From Gnetum montanum (Eukaryota; Streptophyta; Gnetopsida; Gnetales; Gnetaceae): a DNA stretch of 64,000 nt. Below the pieces are notes generated by a model. It was not told the origin of the DNA and did no database searches. It was given only the letters and a program-made list of their open reading frames with translations. Below, piece by piece: positions 22,086-35,029 of this stretch (its first letter is position 1; each line of letters opens with the position of its first letter). The stretch covers positions 99,112 to 163,111 of the forward strand of contig MNCI01035130.1 of the NCBI GenBank assembly GCA_015680685.1, in the 5' to 3' direction. The position numbers were made by a program, and so were the translations under genes.

Positions 22086-24400
22086 CTTGTGGAATCAGTT
22101 GGAATCATGGTGAAATAAGAGAAAAATAATCAAATCATTGGTATTTATTCTTGTAAAATTTTAGGAATAAGAAAATTTGCGAAATATTAGAGTGAGTATG
22201 TCTAACATTATTATAGATATTGAGAAGGAATTTTACTTTATTGTAGAAACATATTATAACTTTCAAATAAATATAGAATTGCTAAAAAATATTGCAAAAT
22301 GACTAATACATGATTGAAATAGTGAATGATCATAATTTTGGCTATGCTACTTTCAAGATTAAGTAAAAAATAATTAATGTTTTTGATGAATTAATGATGA
22401 ATTAGAAATTTTATTTATGAAATTATGTTGATGAATCTATGATACAAATTTTCAAGAGATTCCTTGGATATATTTATCTCAGAAGTAGGACAAAGTTTAC
22501 TAAAAATAATACAATATATTCCCAAAGTTAAAATAATGCAAAAAATTAAATATAAACAAAAATTATTATCTTCTACTTTAAAAAACCAAAAAATGAAACA
22601 TTGATGGACTCCCAACAACTAGTGAGACATCACTCTCAAACATAATTATGCCCCTTGAATTGTTAAATCTCATCCTTTCTTTCATGATATTATATTTTTG
22701 TCATGCATAACAATTTTCTAGAAGGAAAAGAAAGAGATGGAGAATGAATTAAAGAATAAGAGGAAAAAGATGAAATTGCAATATCATTAGATCCCTAGCC
22801 AATCATTCACTTAGCTCATGGAAGCAAGTGAGCATTTCCTACATATTGTGAGAGATCTATTACTATGTCCTTTTACCACAAGTCATTCACACTATAGGAA
22901 TAGATCTCCAAGTTTCCTTTACATGCACAAGGTCACACTTTTCACTACTAAATTCATCTAGCCTTGATTTTTCCATGGTATAACCATTGATGAAACTCAA
23001 CCAAGACAACCTATTCCAAATCATCTAAAGTTTAAGATTCTAGTTTGATTTTCCTCAATCTATACATGCATGCATAATAGGTTTTCTATATTTGGATTTA
23101 CTAAAAGTCTCTCATCGATTCTTCTAGTTTTAGTTATTAATCTTAGTTTTGATGGTGATTAGGCGATGATGATCAACCTAATGGAATCTCCATGATAGAT
23201 ATGATCATGGATTGAATTAAGAATTATAAAATTATTTCTTAAAGTAAGTTGATTTTAGGATTTGAATGGAGGTAGCATTTAACATTAACAATCTTCACTA
23301 ATAGAGAGACTTCTAGGTCTTCTTTCCATGGGTTGAAATAACATAAGATATTGTGTTGGATCATTGCATTTGAAAGTCAAGTGATCTAGGAAATAGGTTG
23401 AACTTGAACTAAGCATGTCTAATTGATGTCATACATGCGTTGCATGGGCATTAGTTGAACATTTCATCTTGATCTTTCTTATGTGATTATAGTATTGGTC
23501 CAAGATGGTAGAAATACCAATTTATGATCACCAAAAATCTTTGGGAAATATCATTCTTCCCATGACCATTTCTTATTTAATTAATTTTTATAGGAAAAAT
23601 CATTTTCAAGAGAAAAGGATCTTCAAAATTATGTATGAGAATTTTGAAAATGGTTAATGTTCTAGATCACCAATTTTAATCTTTCACTTAAAAAATACAA
23701 AAATAAATTCTTCACCACATGGAATGCACAAGTTCATGGAAAACATGAACGTATTCTAATGAATATGATCAAGAATGGAAAGCACGTGCATCTTGACCCA
23801 ATCACACTAACAAGATCTATTGTAGTGATTATAATGATCCTTGATGATACATCCTTTTCCTACAACAAAAAAAGCATTCCTCTAGAATTGTAAAGCTCAC
23901 CTCCTAAGATATGGGTTTACCACCTACTCATAATTCTAGTGGTAGTATCTTTAACAACTCATAATGTGAGTCTAAGCTTCTTGCTAGCTTTAACTCTTGT
24001 TCATTGATGATCAATAAATGAAACATGAGTGGATAATCTCTATTAAGTAAACATTCCATTAATGCAAGATCTGCTTTGGATTTTCTTAGCATTCTTATAT
24101 AACCATTACATCTATAGCTTACACTTTATCATTGGCTTTGAATGAGTATTCATACACCATATTAATGTATTTTTCCATATACATAGAAAGAACACACATA
24201 AAGAAAGATGAAGATAATAGGGAATCAATTGTTAATATTAAAAAAAGAAAATATTACTAAATAACCATATAAAATTTATTAAAGCATTAATGAAAAATAA
24301 AGAAAAGAAAATTTTTACATGGTATATAGAATTCATTCTCCATAACTAATCCATATCTATCACTTAATAGACCTTTTAGTATAAAATACAAGAGTGATAA
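22086..24400. other. AT-rich stretch without recognisable gene
   Basis: Non-coding on both strands as far as I can see. It may hold the unaligned part of the outer LTR and the 3' untranslated region of the gypsy pol to the right. A purine-rich plus-strand tract (about 22715-22775) was noted but no boundary could be tied to it. Confidence 0.4.
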
Positions 24401-24409
24401 TTAGGTACT

Positions 24410-26420
24410 TTGAGAGGTGATAGATTTTCTTTATAGTATTTCATGTATTTCCCATTGACTAGAAACGGTTTATGAAACTTATCTAGATGGTACATATGCA
24501 TGCTTTTAGACTAGTGACCTGTATGGAAAATATAAGATCATTCTTAGTAAAATTGAAACTTCTCTAAATGGGATAAGTGTGATGAATTAAAATAAAGAAA
24601 CTTGTCATTAGGTTTGAAATTAAATTCTCTTGGATGAACATGATGATGATTCTTGGTATAATAATGTTCTAATTCATTATGCATCAAGGAAATTCTTTCA
24701 TTATTGTTAAGAATGGTAAGGTTAATCAATATCTTTTCTCTATACAGTATCCAAATTCATATCAAAATTGGTCACACTTCATAAGCTTTTTATTTTAAGA
24801 TTAATAGGTAATCATAAAACTTGTATATATATCAACTTAAATGGTATGTATTCAATAAGGTTTTTCAATGTTGTTTGATATGCCCAAAGAGCATCATTAA
24901 GCTTGCTAGGTTAGTATCTTAGTACTTGCTAATGATTTTCTTGAGAATTATTAAAATTTCATTGTTAGTAATCTTTATTGGCTAGTAGCTTGTGAGTAAT
25001 AAGGAAAATTTTATTTATAACTAACTCCACAAGATTCTAATAAATTCTTGAAAATATTATTGATAAAATGCATAACATTATCAGAGATCAAGATTCAAGA
25101 TTTTTCAACCTAGGAAGCATATTATTATAGAGGAATCTTGCTATACTTTATTTTTAATAGAATTTAATGATAATGACTTCTATTGAATTCTTACAGTAGT
25201 CAATACATATGATAACATATGCTTTATCATTGGAGGTTGAAATAATAGAACCAACAAAGTCAATCCCCTCTATGTCAAAGGACTTTTTTTTTATCCATTT
25301 TTGTGAATGCTCCATACATGAGGGCATATCTACCTCCCACTTGCACTTATTGAAATAGTGTACAAAGTGTTGAATGTCATTAAATATGCTAGGAAAAGCT
25401 AGTCCATAACTAATAGCTTTGTCATGATTTTCTTCTACCATAATGTTCATAACACATCATGCTGCACATGAGTCAAAACGATATCTTCAATATTTTTTAT
25501 AACATACCACCTCACATGATCATTGGATACTTCTTGTAGAGATGATCTTTAATGAAATAGTTTTTACCTCATGTTGGAATTAATAGATCTTTCATTTCAC
25601 ATACCATGGATAGTTGCTTTTATTTATAACATTAAAGATAACCCTCAAAAGATGATCAATAAGAAGTCATAAAGAAGTACATCTTCACATTTTTTTCTAT
25701 TCCTAAACATTAATAGATGATCCATCATCACATTCTTATTGTAAATCAAACTCTTGTAGAATATCCAACAATTGAATCATACATGGAGTAATATCTAGTT
25801 TATTCATAAGGATATAGATGGTGCTATGTTCAGTGTGGATAAAAACCTTACATTTGAGCACATAATACCTGAATTTTTGGAGTGCAAAAATGATGGTCAT
25901 GAACTCTTTTTTATTGTGATGTAATTTCATTATGATTCTACAATGCTTCAATTAGTATAATGCATGTAGCAAGATCACTTCTTCCCATTGAATTACATCA
26001 GGACTACAGCAAATGCAAAAATGGAGGCATTTGTCATAATATGAAATTCTTAAGTCCAATTAGGACTCTATAATATTGTAGTTTATGGTAGCCTTTTCTA
26101 TTTAATAAACCTCTATTAATAGAATATATATCCAAGGAAAGAGCACACCTATTTTACTATCATGAAAATTTGTATTAGTATTTCAATTATGCAAATCTTC
26201 TCAAGATTAACTTGAATCCTCTCTTTGAGACTTTATGGTAAAGGAATATTTCATTAGTTAGCATCAACTAGCTCTTCTATCAATTCAGCTTTAAATTTAC
26301 ATGGCATCGGTACCATAGAATAGCTTGAAGCCATTCTAGGACTTCATTTAATGTTTTATCATATGTAGAAATGTCATCCATTAATGCTTAGATACATGAT
26401 GATGCATCATTTGAGATGTG
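24410..26420 (-). pseudogene. Ty3/gypsy pol remnant (RT, RNase H, integrase)
   Basis: Strongly decayed pol in minus orientation. RT: LMDDISTYDKTLNEVLEWLQ at the active site (MDD at 26381-26373) with NLKLN downstream. RNase H: KKEFMTIIFALQKFRYY with catalytic Glu and FIHTEHSTIYILMNK (25951-25736). Integrase: FNDIQHFVHYFNKC, EGIDFVGSI and IICIDYCKNSIEV (25450-25154), then the C-terminal part with FNFKPNDKFLYF and KPFLVNGKYMKYYKE (24729-24410). Upstream RT and gag are missing. It could be the pol of the element family that supplied the neighbouring LTRs, but order and spacing do not prove this. Confidence 0.8.
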
Positions 26421-27309
26421 ATAATATATATGTTTTCATTAATGCTCAAACACTTGATGATGTCCCACATGGGATTTAGTATGTGCTTCAATTTATCAGA
26501 TGTTTAGTTCTTGTATTTGCTTCAATGCAAAACTTTTTTAACATGTGGTTTACCACACACATGAAAGATAGGTGACCAAGGTAAATCCTCTTATAGGGAA
26601 TTTTTTCTGTTTGAAACTTTGTTTTATCATATTATATAGTCCTATGAAACTAAATATTCTATATATTATAGTTTTTGTTTTCATGTTATGTTGTTTTATG
26701 ATTGTATCTCATTGTTATACTACTTAGTAATTGTTGGCATGGCTTTGTTATTATATGCCCTAGTGGTGATGGTGTAGATGATGATCCTCCACATCCTCCT
26801 CTAGCATAGATTTTCCTATTATTGCACATGTTATGTTTTCGTTGTTTTGGCTATAGTGATGTGTTGATTTAGTGGATTTTATCATAGTTTTTGGAGACTA
26901 TGAACTATTAGTTGTTGCATTATGCAACCATGTCTATGGGATGTCTTATTTTTTTTATTACTACCACACTATGTGGCTATCATGAATAAGTTAGTTTTCG
27001 CTTAAAATAATTTTGGATTTTTTATGTTTTTAAAATTTTTTTTATGGGATTTTATGTTTTATGTTTTTTTATTTTGAAATTTTTACATAAACATGAAAGA
27101 TAAATGAAAATTATAAAAATAAATGAAAGAATGTAAAATAATGTAATATATAAAATAAGTAAACATAACTCAATAACATGAAAAAAAAAAGGATAAGGTA
27201 ATAATGTAGATGCGTAAATGAAGCTATAAATAAGGCTACTAGCTAGACTTTATAAGGGAATGAGTAAACATTTAATCACCCAATTATTTCCTAGTCTTTG
27301 AAAGATTAG
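26421..27309. other. AT-rich junction between gypsy remnant and LINE
   Basis: No domain seen. A short imperfect repeat (TTAATGCT..A.AC..GATGATG near 26382 and 26439) lies next to the truncated RT. The rest is T-rich on the plus strand and may include LINE 5' sequence too decayed to read. Confidence 0.35.
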
Positions 27310-29310
27310 GGAACTTATATGATTTTTGTTACAAGATATTATATTCTCCATTCCCTTCAATCATTATGTTGAATGGAAGTTGGGAGAACACTAGGATAGG
27401 TTTGTTAAAGATCAAGTCTTGTTGTTGTAGGAGATCCTACACTCCTTCAAACAGGCCAAGTTTTCTAGAATGTGTATAAAATTGTATATAACTAAAGCAT
27501 ATGATATGGTGAATTGGGTAGCATTAAGAGAGATAATGCTACTTAAGGGTTTCGACCCTAGATTTGTTAATCTATGTATTCAGATGCAAAGTACTGATCG
27601 ATATTCCTTTGATATTAATGGAAGGCTTTGGGAGTTCTAGGTGTTAGAGAGAGGGTTGAGACAGGAAGATCCTTTATCACGGTTGTTGTTTATCTTGCTT
27701 ATGGATATGCTATAGAGTTATTGTATTGACAAGGGGATGCAGGGGCTGAGCATCATTGGGGTCAAATATTTGATGGCACATTATGCCAATGATATGATCC
27801 TGTTTGCTAGGGCAACTATGCCACAATTGGCAACATTGAAGAGGACGATTGAAAGAATGAAATGTGAGTCGGGGCTTGAGATTAATAAGGGGAAATTAGC
27901 TATTCACTTGATCAATGTAGCAAGAACTATGGGACAAAGGATTATCTCGTTGATGGGTATCATGCTAGGTAGGATTCAAAACACATATTTGGGAATGCCA
28001 ATTTTTGAATGGTAGATGAAGAGGACATGGTCAGAGTTGGTGGAAAGGTTGCAGCTAAAAGCCATACATTGGACCACCTAGTTTCTTTCTCGAAAAGGGA
28101 GAATGGTGTTGGCATTGACCATGCTCATGGCTATTGCTAGGTTTGTAGCTTTGATGATTGTACCACTAGTCAGAGTTATGTGGTCTAGTGGAAAAGGTGG
28201 AAATACACTTCATTTGGTTTATTGGGCTTAGAAAATGTGTCTAAAATTAGTGGGGGAAATTGGGCTATTCTCCTTTCAAAATGAGGTTATACAGTAGGAA
28301 TGCAAAGGTTGGTTAACAAATTTATGCTCCAAGAGCATGGGCTAGCTCCATGGGTGTGGCTACTAAGGTAGAAATACCATTGTTGGGAGGTTGATGTAAG
28401 GAGCTCACAATTGTGGAAGAACATATGAAAATATATCAAAGCAATGGAGGCTAATGACCTAGGAAAGCCTCCTAAGGAGGTGATTAAGATAATTCACCCA
28501 CTGGTGGAGGGATAGAATGAGCTCTAGATTGATAGACTACCCAAGAAGGTCATAGTTTTCAGATGGCTTGTAAAGCATAGGGCACAACCTATGAGGGTTG
28601 TTTTGAGGGAGCATGGGATGAATGTGAGCACTATCCACCCTCTCTATGTTTTGGAGCTCGAGATGCTAGAACACTTTATATATGGATGTTGGTACCTATA
28701 GGAAGTTTAGAGGAAGGCCACATTGGTGCCCTTAACAACTATTAATGGAGATTTTGAAGTGCTTGCAATCTTATTGGTGGGATGGAGGGGTAGGAATCAC
28801 CTCATTTTCCATGGGAAAAGGCTACCCACATCATTGATCATGGCCAGGGTAGGGCTTTAGCTATGGGTTGATACACTTCAAAGTATGGGGCAAGGGTAGT
28901 TGTTCAAGCTGACATGGACAAAATATGCAAGAAATGCAAACCTCTTATAGTAAGTTGAAAGAATGGATTGGGTTGACATGCTAAACATATTGAAGGGGAG
29001 CTAGGGCTATCCACAGTGAGTTTCTTTGACAACTAGGTGGGGGAAGAAATGTGATTCTAGCAAAGGCAGATCAAGGTCACTAAGAGGGAGATTATCACAC
29101 TAGTAGTCTACACCCAAACAAATGCTACTAAATTTTTTAGGGGTGTAGTTAATTAGATGGGTAGTAGGCACATTTGCAAGTCAATGCTAGAAGGCATCTA
29201 GTAGAACATGGTGGTGTTTGTCAAATGGTACTTTGTATAATTTGGATAGCCTCAGAAGCTCATGGTTGTCCATTTGGCTTCTCTACGATGCATGAAACAT
29301 GGTGTTTGGA

Positions 29311-29929
29311 TTAACTTGCCTCAATTTTTCCTATATTCATTGCAAAGACAATGAATAGGGTAGCATCCGAGCATGATTTCAGCACCTTGGAGGTTGGGGT
29401 GGATGGACTTGTGGTTGGAACCTCAATTGGTCTACCAAAGTTGGCATAGGTAGGTAGCACATGGGCCATAGTCACAAATAGTGGAGGGGTCAGGAAAGGT
29501 GGAGAGAAGCAAGGCCTCTTCAAAGCCAATATGGAAATAGTAGCTAGGGTCATCAAGGGATGTGGTGTCGGCCAAACGCTTGGATCTTCCAAAAATTGAT
29601 GAGACATGCTACCGCTTGGCAAAATTTGCTCAGTAGGAAGAGAGGGTGGCATGGCTGTCTTGTTGGTAGGGAATGCAAGAGGAGCTATAGAGGTAGGAGG
29701 ATAGTCAAAGAATTCAAGACTTATAATGGATGGAGGACATGCTAAAGGGCCATTACATACAATTGATGTAGCTCATGGTGGAATATAGATAGAGGTTGGA
29801 GAAGGGCTGGGCATAGGATGTTTGGGGATCATCACCAACTGGGATGCCATAGGTAGTAGAGGAGATGGAAGTTTCTCAGAGTCTACTTAACAAGAGAATG
29901 TTAGATGGATGATGCTTCAGTAGTGACAT
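29311..29929 (-). pseudogene. Proline-rich open stretch, unknown
   Basis: A minus-strand frame of about 205 codons with a single stop (near 29775), rich in Pro, Ser and Leu (MPSPSPTSIYIPP, then IEVPTTSPSTPTSKVL). It is antisense to the 3' part of the LINE and is cut by the ambiguous base at 29930. I do not recognise it. It may be a fragment of a captured gene or an accident of composition. Confidence 0.3.
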
Positions 29930-29930
29930 N
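29930..29930. other. Ambiguous base (n)
   Basis: Single n in ACATNAAGTG. It may be a miscalled base or a collapsed gap. Confidence 0.95.
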
Positions 29931-30160
29931 AAGTGATTTTGGAGCCTCCTTGGGAATCATAGTTGGATAGGATAGGGTTTAAAGGGTGCCAAGATTTAGA
30001 GGCTAGGTTTTGGGGGACATTGGAAGACATTGGGGTTGTGAGAGATATTCTTGTTAATTGGTTTTGAATGAAGTCAAATGATGTTGGCCTAGGCTATATG
30101 CCCTTGTACATTTTCTCTTTTTTTAGACTAATTTATCTTGATTTTTTTCTCCAAAAATAA

Positions 30161-32282
30161 TTTCCTAGGCTAGCTTACTAAAAATTAAAATAAATAAATC
30201 TTAAATTATGTTCTATAAAATTATAGAACATGTCAAACACACATCACATAGCATATTATATACTTGATATAGAATCTCATGTACCAATGACCCATCCACT
30301 ACTTAATAGCTACTTACATAAAAATTATAATAAAGGGATTAGTGCATATATGCTTAAGAAAATAAATCCATATGAAATAAAATGCTAAAAGTCAAAATAA
30401 ATTAAAATATAATAGAATGTAAAAATATAAAATTAATAATATTAAATAAGTCATAAAATATATATAATAAGCATCATGCATACCCACTAAGGTAGTTACA
30501 AGTCACATAACTCAATCAAAAATGGCACAAGCATATAATATCATCAAAGGGAAGTAGCAAACACAAGATGGAGGGGCTTAACAAATAATACATCAAGGGT
30601 ATAAATTAAAGAACATACCAAGAGGGGAAATTGTCTAAGGTAGGGGTATTAGACATTCTTCTTCTTAGAAATATTTCTCCTAGAAGCTATTAAGATGAGT
30701 AGTACATAAACCATTTTTTCTTTCTAAGTTCCTTCCTATAAATCCCATGTTTCCATATGTTTGATTAGTATCTCTCTCTCTCTCTCTCTCTTTGTATTTT
30801 ACTTTGGTGATGGCAAGTGTATGTTATGAGTTGGTCATGTTGTTGATTAGTTATATTTTTAAGTTTTATTTATTTCATGCTCTATGTATTTAGAATTTAA
30901 TGTCTCATTTGTTAATGTAATGTTAGTGTACTATTTTATTCATGAAAGTTTTATGATATTATATATTAATATGTATTTTATCCAAATGATATGTAGTAAC
31001 TGGTGAATGATTTTTGATAAGTTATTGTGAAGCTTATCATATGGGCATTACATAATATGAGATGATATGAGTTATTTTTGTAGGAGAGCATATTTAATTT
31101 AATTAGTATGTACTATTCCTTTGAAATATTATTTTTGGATGTTCTCCCTTATTGATGAGAGATTGTTTGATTTATGGAAATTTTTGTAGTACATTACTTT
31201 TTATTTAACATTAGTTTCAGGTAATTAGCTCATAATTGTATGAATTAATTTTTAGAATTTTTTCAATAATTATTTCACAAATCCCTTATTTATGGATCTT
31301 GACACTTAATTGCATAGAATGGAAGATGCTAATAGATTGAAGCTTTTGGTAGTGCATCATGATTTTTTTATTGTAAGAATGGACAATGAAATATCTGTAG
31401 GTGAGCTTCAGGCATTATTTGGATTTGTGCTTCATTTTTGTGTAATCTTGACTTCTTTTTTTATTAATTTTGATATATAGGATTTTGATGCACATTTTTA
31501 TAGGTTGTGTACTATTGAATTTTCAAAGATTTATACAAATTCTATTTCGAGTATGATAAATCCATAAGTATACAAGCTACAATATTGTAGCTATGCATAT
31601 GTCATTGTACATGTGATGTAGTAGGCCATGGTCATGTTGATAAATAAAAACTTATCATTGTGTCAAAATTACAACTTTTGGTCAACAATTAGAAAAATTC
31701 TTGTAGTTTATTTTTGTGACTTAGAGTTAGAGTGAATGGCCACAATGTGGTTAACAACAGTTGTACAGAATCTTTATTTGAGTAGATTGTTCTAGGACAT
31801 AATTCATGAATGGAAATAAAGATCAATATTTTTTTAATTATTGTAGCATATCGTAGCTTAATTTAAATTTCATCATGTTTACTTTCATTAAGTCATTTAC
31901 ATTTTGTATGTTCTTTTACCTTGCAATTTTTCTTAGGAAGGTAGAATAAGTATGATTGATTTTGAGCATAAAGTGTAACTATTTGATAATCTAGAAGTGA
32001 CTTCACTTGACTCACTTACTAGTGTAATCACTTGGTAATCTTGGTAATGATTACATCAGCCCATGACCTATATGACTAACTAGAAATAGTTGTATATCAC
32101 CAATAGGATAGAATAGCCTTATATCTTCATTGCATTTAAACATAGAATTTACAATCATTTTTACCATGTTAGCACTTAGCATAAGTCAAGCTAATTAACA
32201 TTAGTATATCATATACCCCACTAAGAGGTAAACCATACCATTTACACTTCACTAAGTTTATGTGGGAAGACAATGATCATGA
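30161..32282. other. AT-rich region without recognisable gene
   Basis: No coding signal. Holds a (TC)n microsatellite (about 30771-30791) and, near 30650, the word run ACATTCTTCTTCTTAG that resembles an LTR/polypyrimidine junction of a minus-strand element, though no partner was found. Confidence 0.4.
30771..30791. repeat. (TC)n microsatellite
   Basis: About ten to eleven uninterrupted TC dinucleotides. Confidence 0.95.
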
Positions 32283-32749
32283 ACTGAACATCAACTACTA
32301 GTATACTTACATTGTTCATACATGAATTACGATCTAGTTGTAGGTGAATACTTATGATTTTGATGGTTGAGTGTTGGAATACCCAACTACTCATTATTAG
32401 TGTCATTTCCAAGGATGTGTTAATGTTTGCTAGTTGATTTCATAAAATTCATTGTATCAAGCATTATGTACTACATTTTTCACACATAGACTAATTTTCT
32501 CAAAAGTACGCACTTACATTGTTCATACATGAATTACGATCTAGTATACTAGTATCAACTGAACATCAACTACTAGTATACTTACATTGTTCATACATGA
32601 ATTACGATCTAGTTGTAGGTGAATACTTATGATTTTGATGGTTGAGTGTTGGAATACCCAACTACTCATTATTAGCATCATTTCCAAGGATGTGTTAATG
32701 TTTTCTAGTTGATTTCATAAAATTCATTGTATCAAGCATTATGTACTAC
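32283..32749. repeat. Direct repeat of about 190 bp, offset 275, ending at an n
   Basis: 32283-32474 recurs at 32558-32749 with constant offset 275 and only a few substitutions. A shorter core beginning CTTACATTGTTCATACATGA occurs a third time near 32511. The second copy ends exactly at the ambiguous base 32750. Confidence 0.92.
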
Positions 32750-32750
32750 N
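32750..32750. other. Ambiguous base (n) at a sequence junction
   Basis: Lies between the end of the direct repeat and the first base with gag homology of the plus-strand element. Probably a scaffolding gap written as one base. Confidence 0.9.
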
Positions 32751-34060
32751 GACGTAGTAATGGGTAGGTACTATTTTTATTACATAAGTGCCTAGGCCAT
32801 AGATGTTTTCAAAGGCAATAACTTTGACACATCATTGATTGGCTAAGAAACAAGATAAGAGAGATCCTTGGGGTATATGCTCAAGGTAGACTATCTAAAA
32901 TGATATCTAAAATGAGAAAAGAGGAAGGAGAGCTAAGAAAAAGAGAATTAGCAAAATAATATAACAAAGATCTAGCAATAAAAAAATGAATGTAAGAATA
33001 TGTAGATTATAAGAAGAAGAAATTTTATAAGACACAATCTAGTAGAAGAGTTAAGAAATTTAGAAATATGTTAATGAAATTGCGATAAAGGTATAGAAAA
33101 TTTGATATTTTGTAGATAAAACATTTGCTATAGCACTAAATATACTAGATGAAAAGACTAAAGAAGCATTAAAAAAGAAAAAAAATGAAGAAGATAAGAG
33201 ATAATGGATTTTAAAACTACAAAAACAAAACAAAAGTTGTCACATTAGATGAAATAATGGACTTCAATTTAGAAGATAACAAAGTAATCAACTGTGCCAA
33301 CATGAAATTCCTAAGGGATGTTGTCCTATTATGATTTACATACAAGAGTATGAGGCATATGTACTTAATCCAAAGTTTGTCAAGAAACAAATGCATAGAT
33401 GGTTATGTTATCCAAAATGTAATTTTTGATATTCCTACTAATAATCGTACTATATAAGTAGGGTTTCTCCTCAACTGCATGTGTAGTACCAATAGTAGTG
33501 GATATAACTATAACTACAAACATATGGAAAATATCACCACTAAGACAGTACTATCCATATAGGTAGTATGATCCCTATGAATACTATGTCCAATGTCCAA
33601 TCTTTTCTAGGAATACATCTATTCATGCTTTCTCATCCTACTATCCAACATAGTTGCATCGATCCACTTCCTCATACATGGATTTGAATTATTACACATC
33701 CCAACTGGTAGTTTATTTCTTATTGTAAACTCCAAATGATGTACACTTGTATTGCTACTAGTCATGCAAGGAGAATTACCAACACAACCATAATAGAAGA
33801 GTGCTACCAAGATAGTCACCATAAAAGAGGATATTATAACAATGGAACTATGATGCAAAAAACATTCCTTCTTTAGGGAAATCCCTAAAAAGTTTTGAAG
33901 AATGGCAACATCATATAACTCTTTCTCATCCACACAAAATCCTCATGAGAACACTATGCTTCCAACATTTGTAGAGAAGAATCTAATAGCTATCATGCTT
34001 ATATAAATGGTAACCTATTAGATCAAAGTAGAAATACTTCCTAAGAAGTGAACAAATTCT
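32751..34060 (+). pseudogene. gag (C-terminal part) of a plus-strand Athila-like element
   Basis: The translation is collinear with the gag of the nested element: DVVMGRYYFYY here against DATMRRYYSLLHRC there, GRLSKMISKMRKEEGELRKR against the GRLSK...EGELRKK region, and KTKVVTLDEIMDFNLEDNK against KGKVAVAEHVAEFDTEEDD. The Cys-His cluster following the acidic stretch is degenerate here (INCANMKFL). The N-terminal gag, primer site and 5' LTR are absent because the homology begins at the ambiguous base. Much richer in A+T and stops than the 5-18 kb copy. Confidence 0.75.
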
Positions 34061-34560
34061 AGAAGTTCCTTAGTTTATCTACAAGTTATAGGACATGAAA
34101 CATGTAAGGATCTATTAGATTCTAGGTTAGGAGTAAACTTTATTTCATAAAATATTTATAAGACCTATAATCTACCTCCACTAAAGAAGAGTAACATCAA
34201 GTTAGAGCTATCAAATCAGTCAGTTACTATTTGACTTGAATAAGTGGAAGATATCATTACAATCATCAATGAATGGTCTTATCATACTCATTTCCTAAAA
34301 ATACAAGTGAAAAAGAATATTGGAAAATTCCCTAGCATCATGGAAAGAGCATGGCTTAGAACTATGTAAATAAGCTTGAAATTAGAAACTTATCTTTGTA
34401 AATTTCTAATGATGATGAAGCTAGGATTTTTCAAAGATATAGAGTTTCATGTATCACATATAATGATAATGGATGAAATTATGTGGCAAAAGTCTAGACA
34501 ACAAAACATGATCCTATCAAAGCATGCAATAGATGTGTATAAAACTTGTGTGTACAATAA
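34061..34560 (+). pseudogene. Aspartic protease of the plus-strand Athila-like element
   Basis: ETCKDLLDSRLGVNFIS aligns with ELCKALLDSGSGVNFIS of the nested element; the active-site Gly is Arg (Asp-Ser-Arg), so it would be inactive. It continues IKLELSNQSVTI, then VEDIITIINEWSYHTHFL and FPSIMERAWLRTM, all matching the relative. The 63-codon open stretch at 34376-34567 follows. Confidence 0.8.
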
Positions 34561-35029
34561 TGTTTGAATGTAGTAGTTACTAGAAAAGAAGATATCTAAT
34601 GGATTATCACTAAAGGAGAAGTAGAAACTACATTATGCATGGAACCTTTGGACAAGAATACAAGTGCCTATGTAGAAGAAATAGATATGTTATAGCAATT
34701 ATGAAGATAACCTCTGTACATTAAATCAAAATAATAGGAAGACATTTAATTGACATAGTTGGAGATATCAAAGAAGCATGAACCCCAACCTTTAAAACTG
34801 AAGATCCTATTGGAATCCCTAGAATATGCTTTCCTAAATAAGAAAAAATCGGTAATCATAAATGTTATTCTTGATATAAAACAAAAGAAAGAATTATTGA
34901 AAGTATTCAACAAATGATCAAATCCATTCATATGGCCTTATGATAAGATAACTGACATTGATCTATGTATCTATCAACATTGAATCTACATAGATCCAAC
35001 CATTAAATCATACTATCAATAATAAAGAT

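Larger units (their letters stand above)
27310..30160 (+). pseudogene. L1-type LINE ORF2 remnant: reverse transcriptase and zf-RVT
   Basis: Non-LTR retrotransposon, plus strand. RT motifs in order: ITKAYDMVNWVALREIMLLK, GRLWEF, LERGLRQEDPLSRLLFILLM (Gly-to-Glu in the RQGDP motif), HYANDMILFARA where plant L1 RTs have FADD, then SGLEINKGK and NTYLGMPIFEW. The thumb region follows (LVERLQLKAIHW, LSRKGRMVLALTMLM), then a zf-RVT-like part FRWLVKHRAQPMRVVLREHG with ELEMLEHFIYGC; its first Cys pair is lost. The endonuclease half is not visible, so it is 5' truncated or decayed. The 3' end is placed by a T-rich tail near 30110-30160, which is weak. Confidence 0.85.

Noticed and set aside
23830-23900. 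ACATCCTTTTCC motif resembling the LTR/polypurine junction at 19783
   Set aside because: The 200 bases on the LTR side do not align with the corresponding part of the left LTR.
24003-24020. ATCA followed by ATAAA, matching the five bases before 4039, as a possible target duplication of the outer element
   Set aside because: ATAAA is too common in AT-rich DNA, and LTR homology has ended about 1.9 kb earlier.
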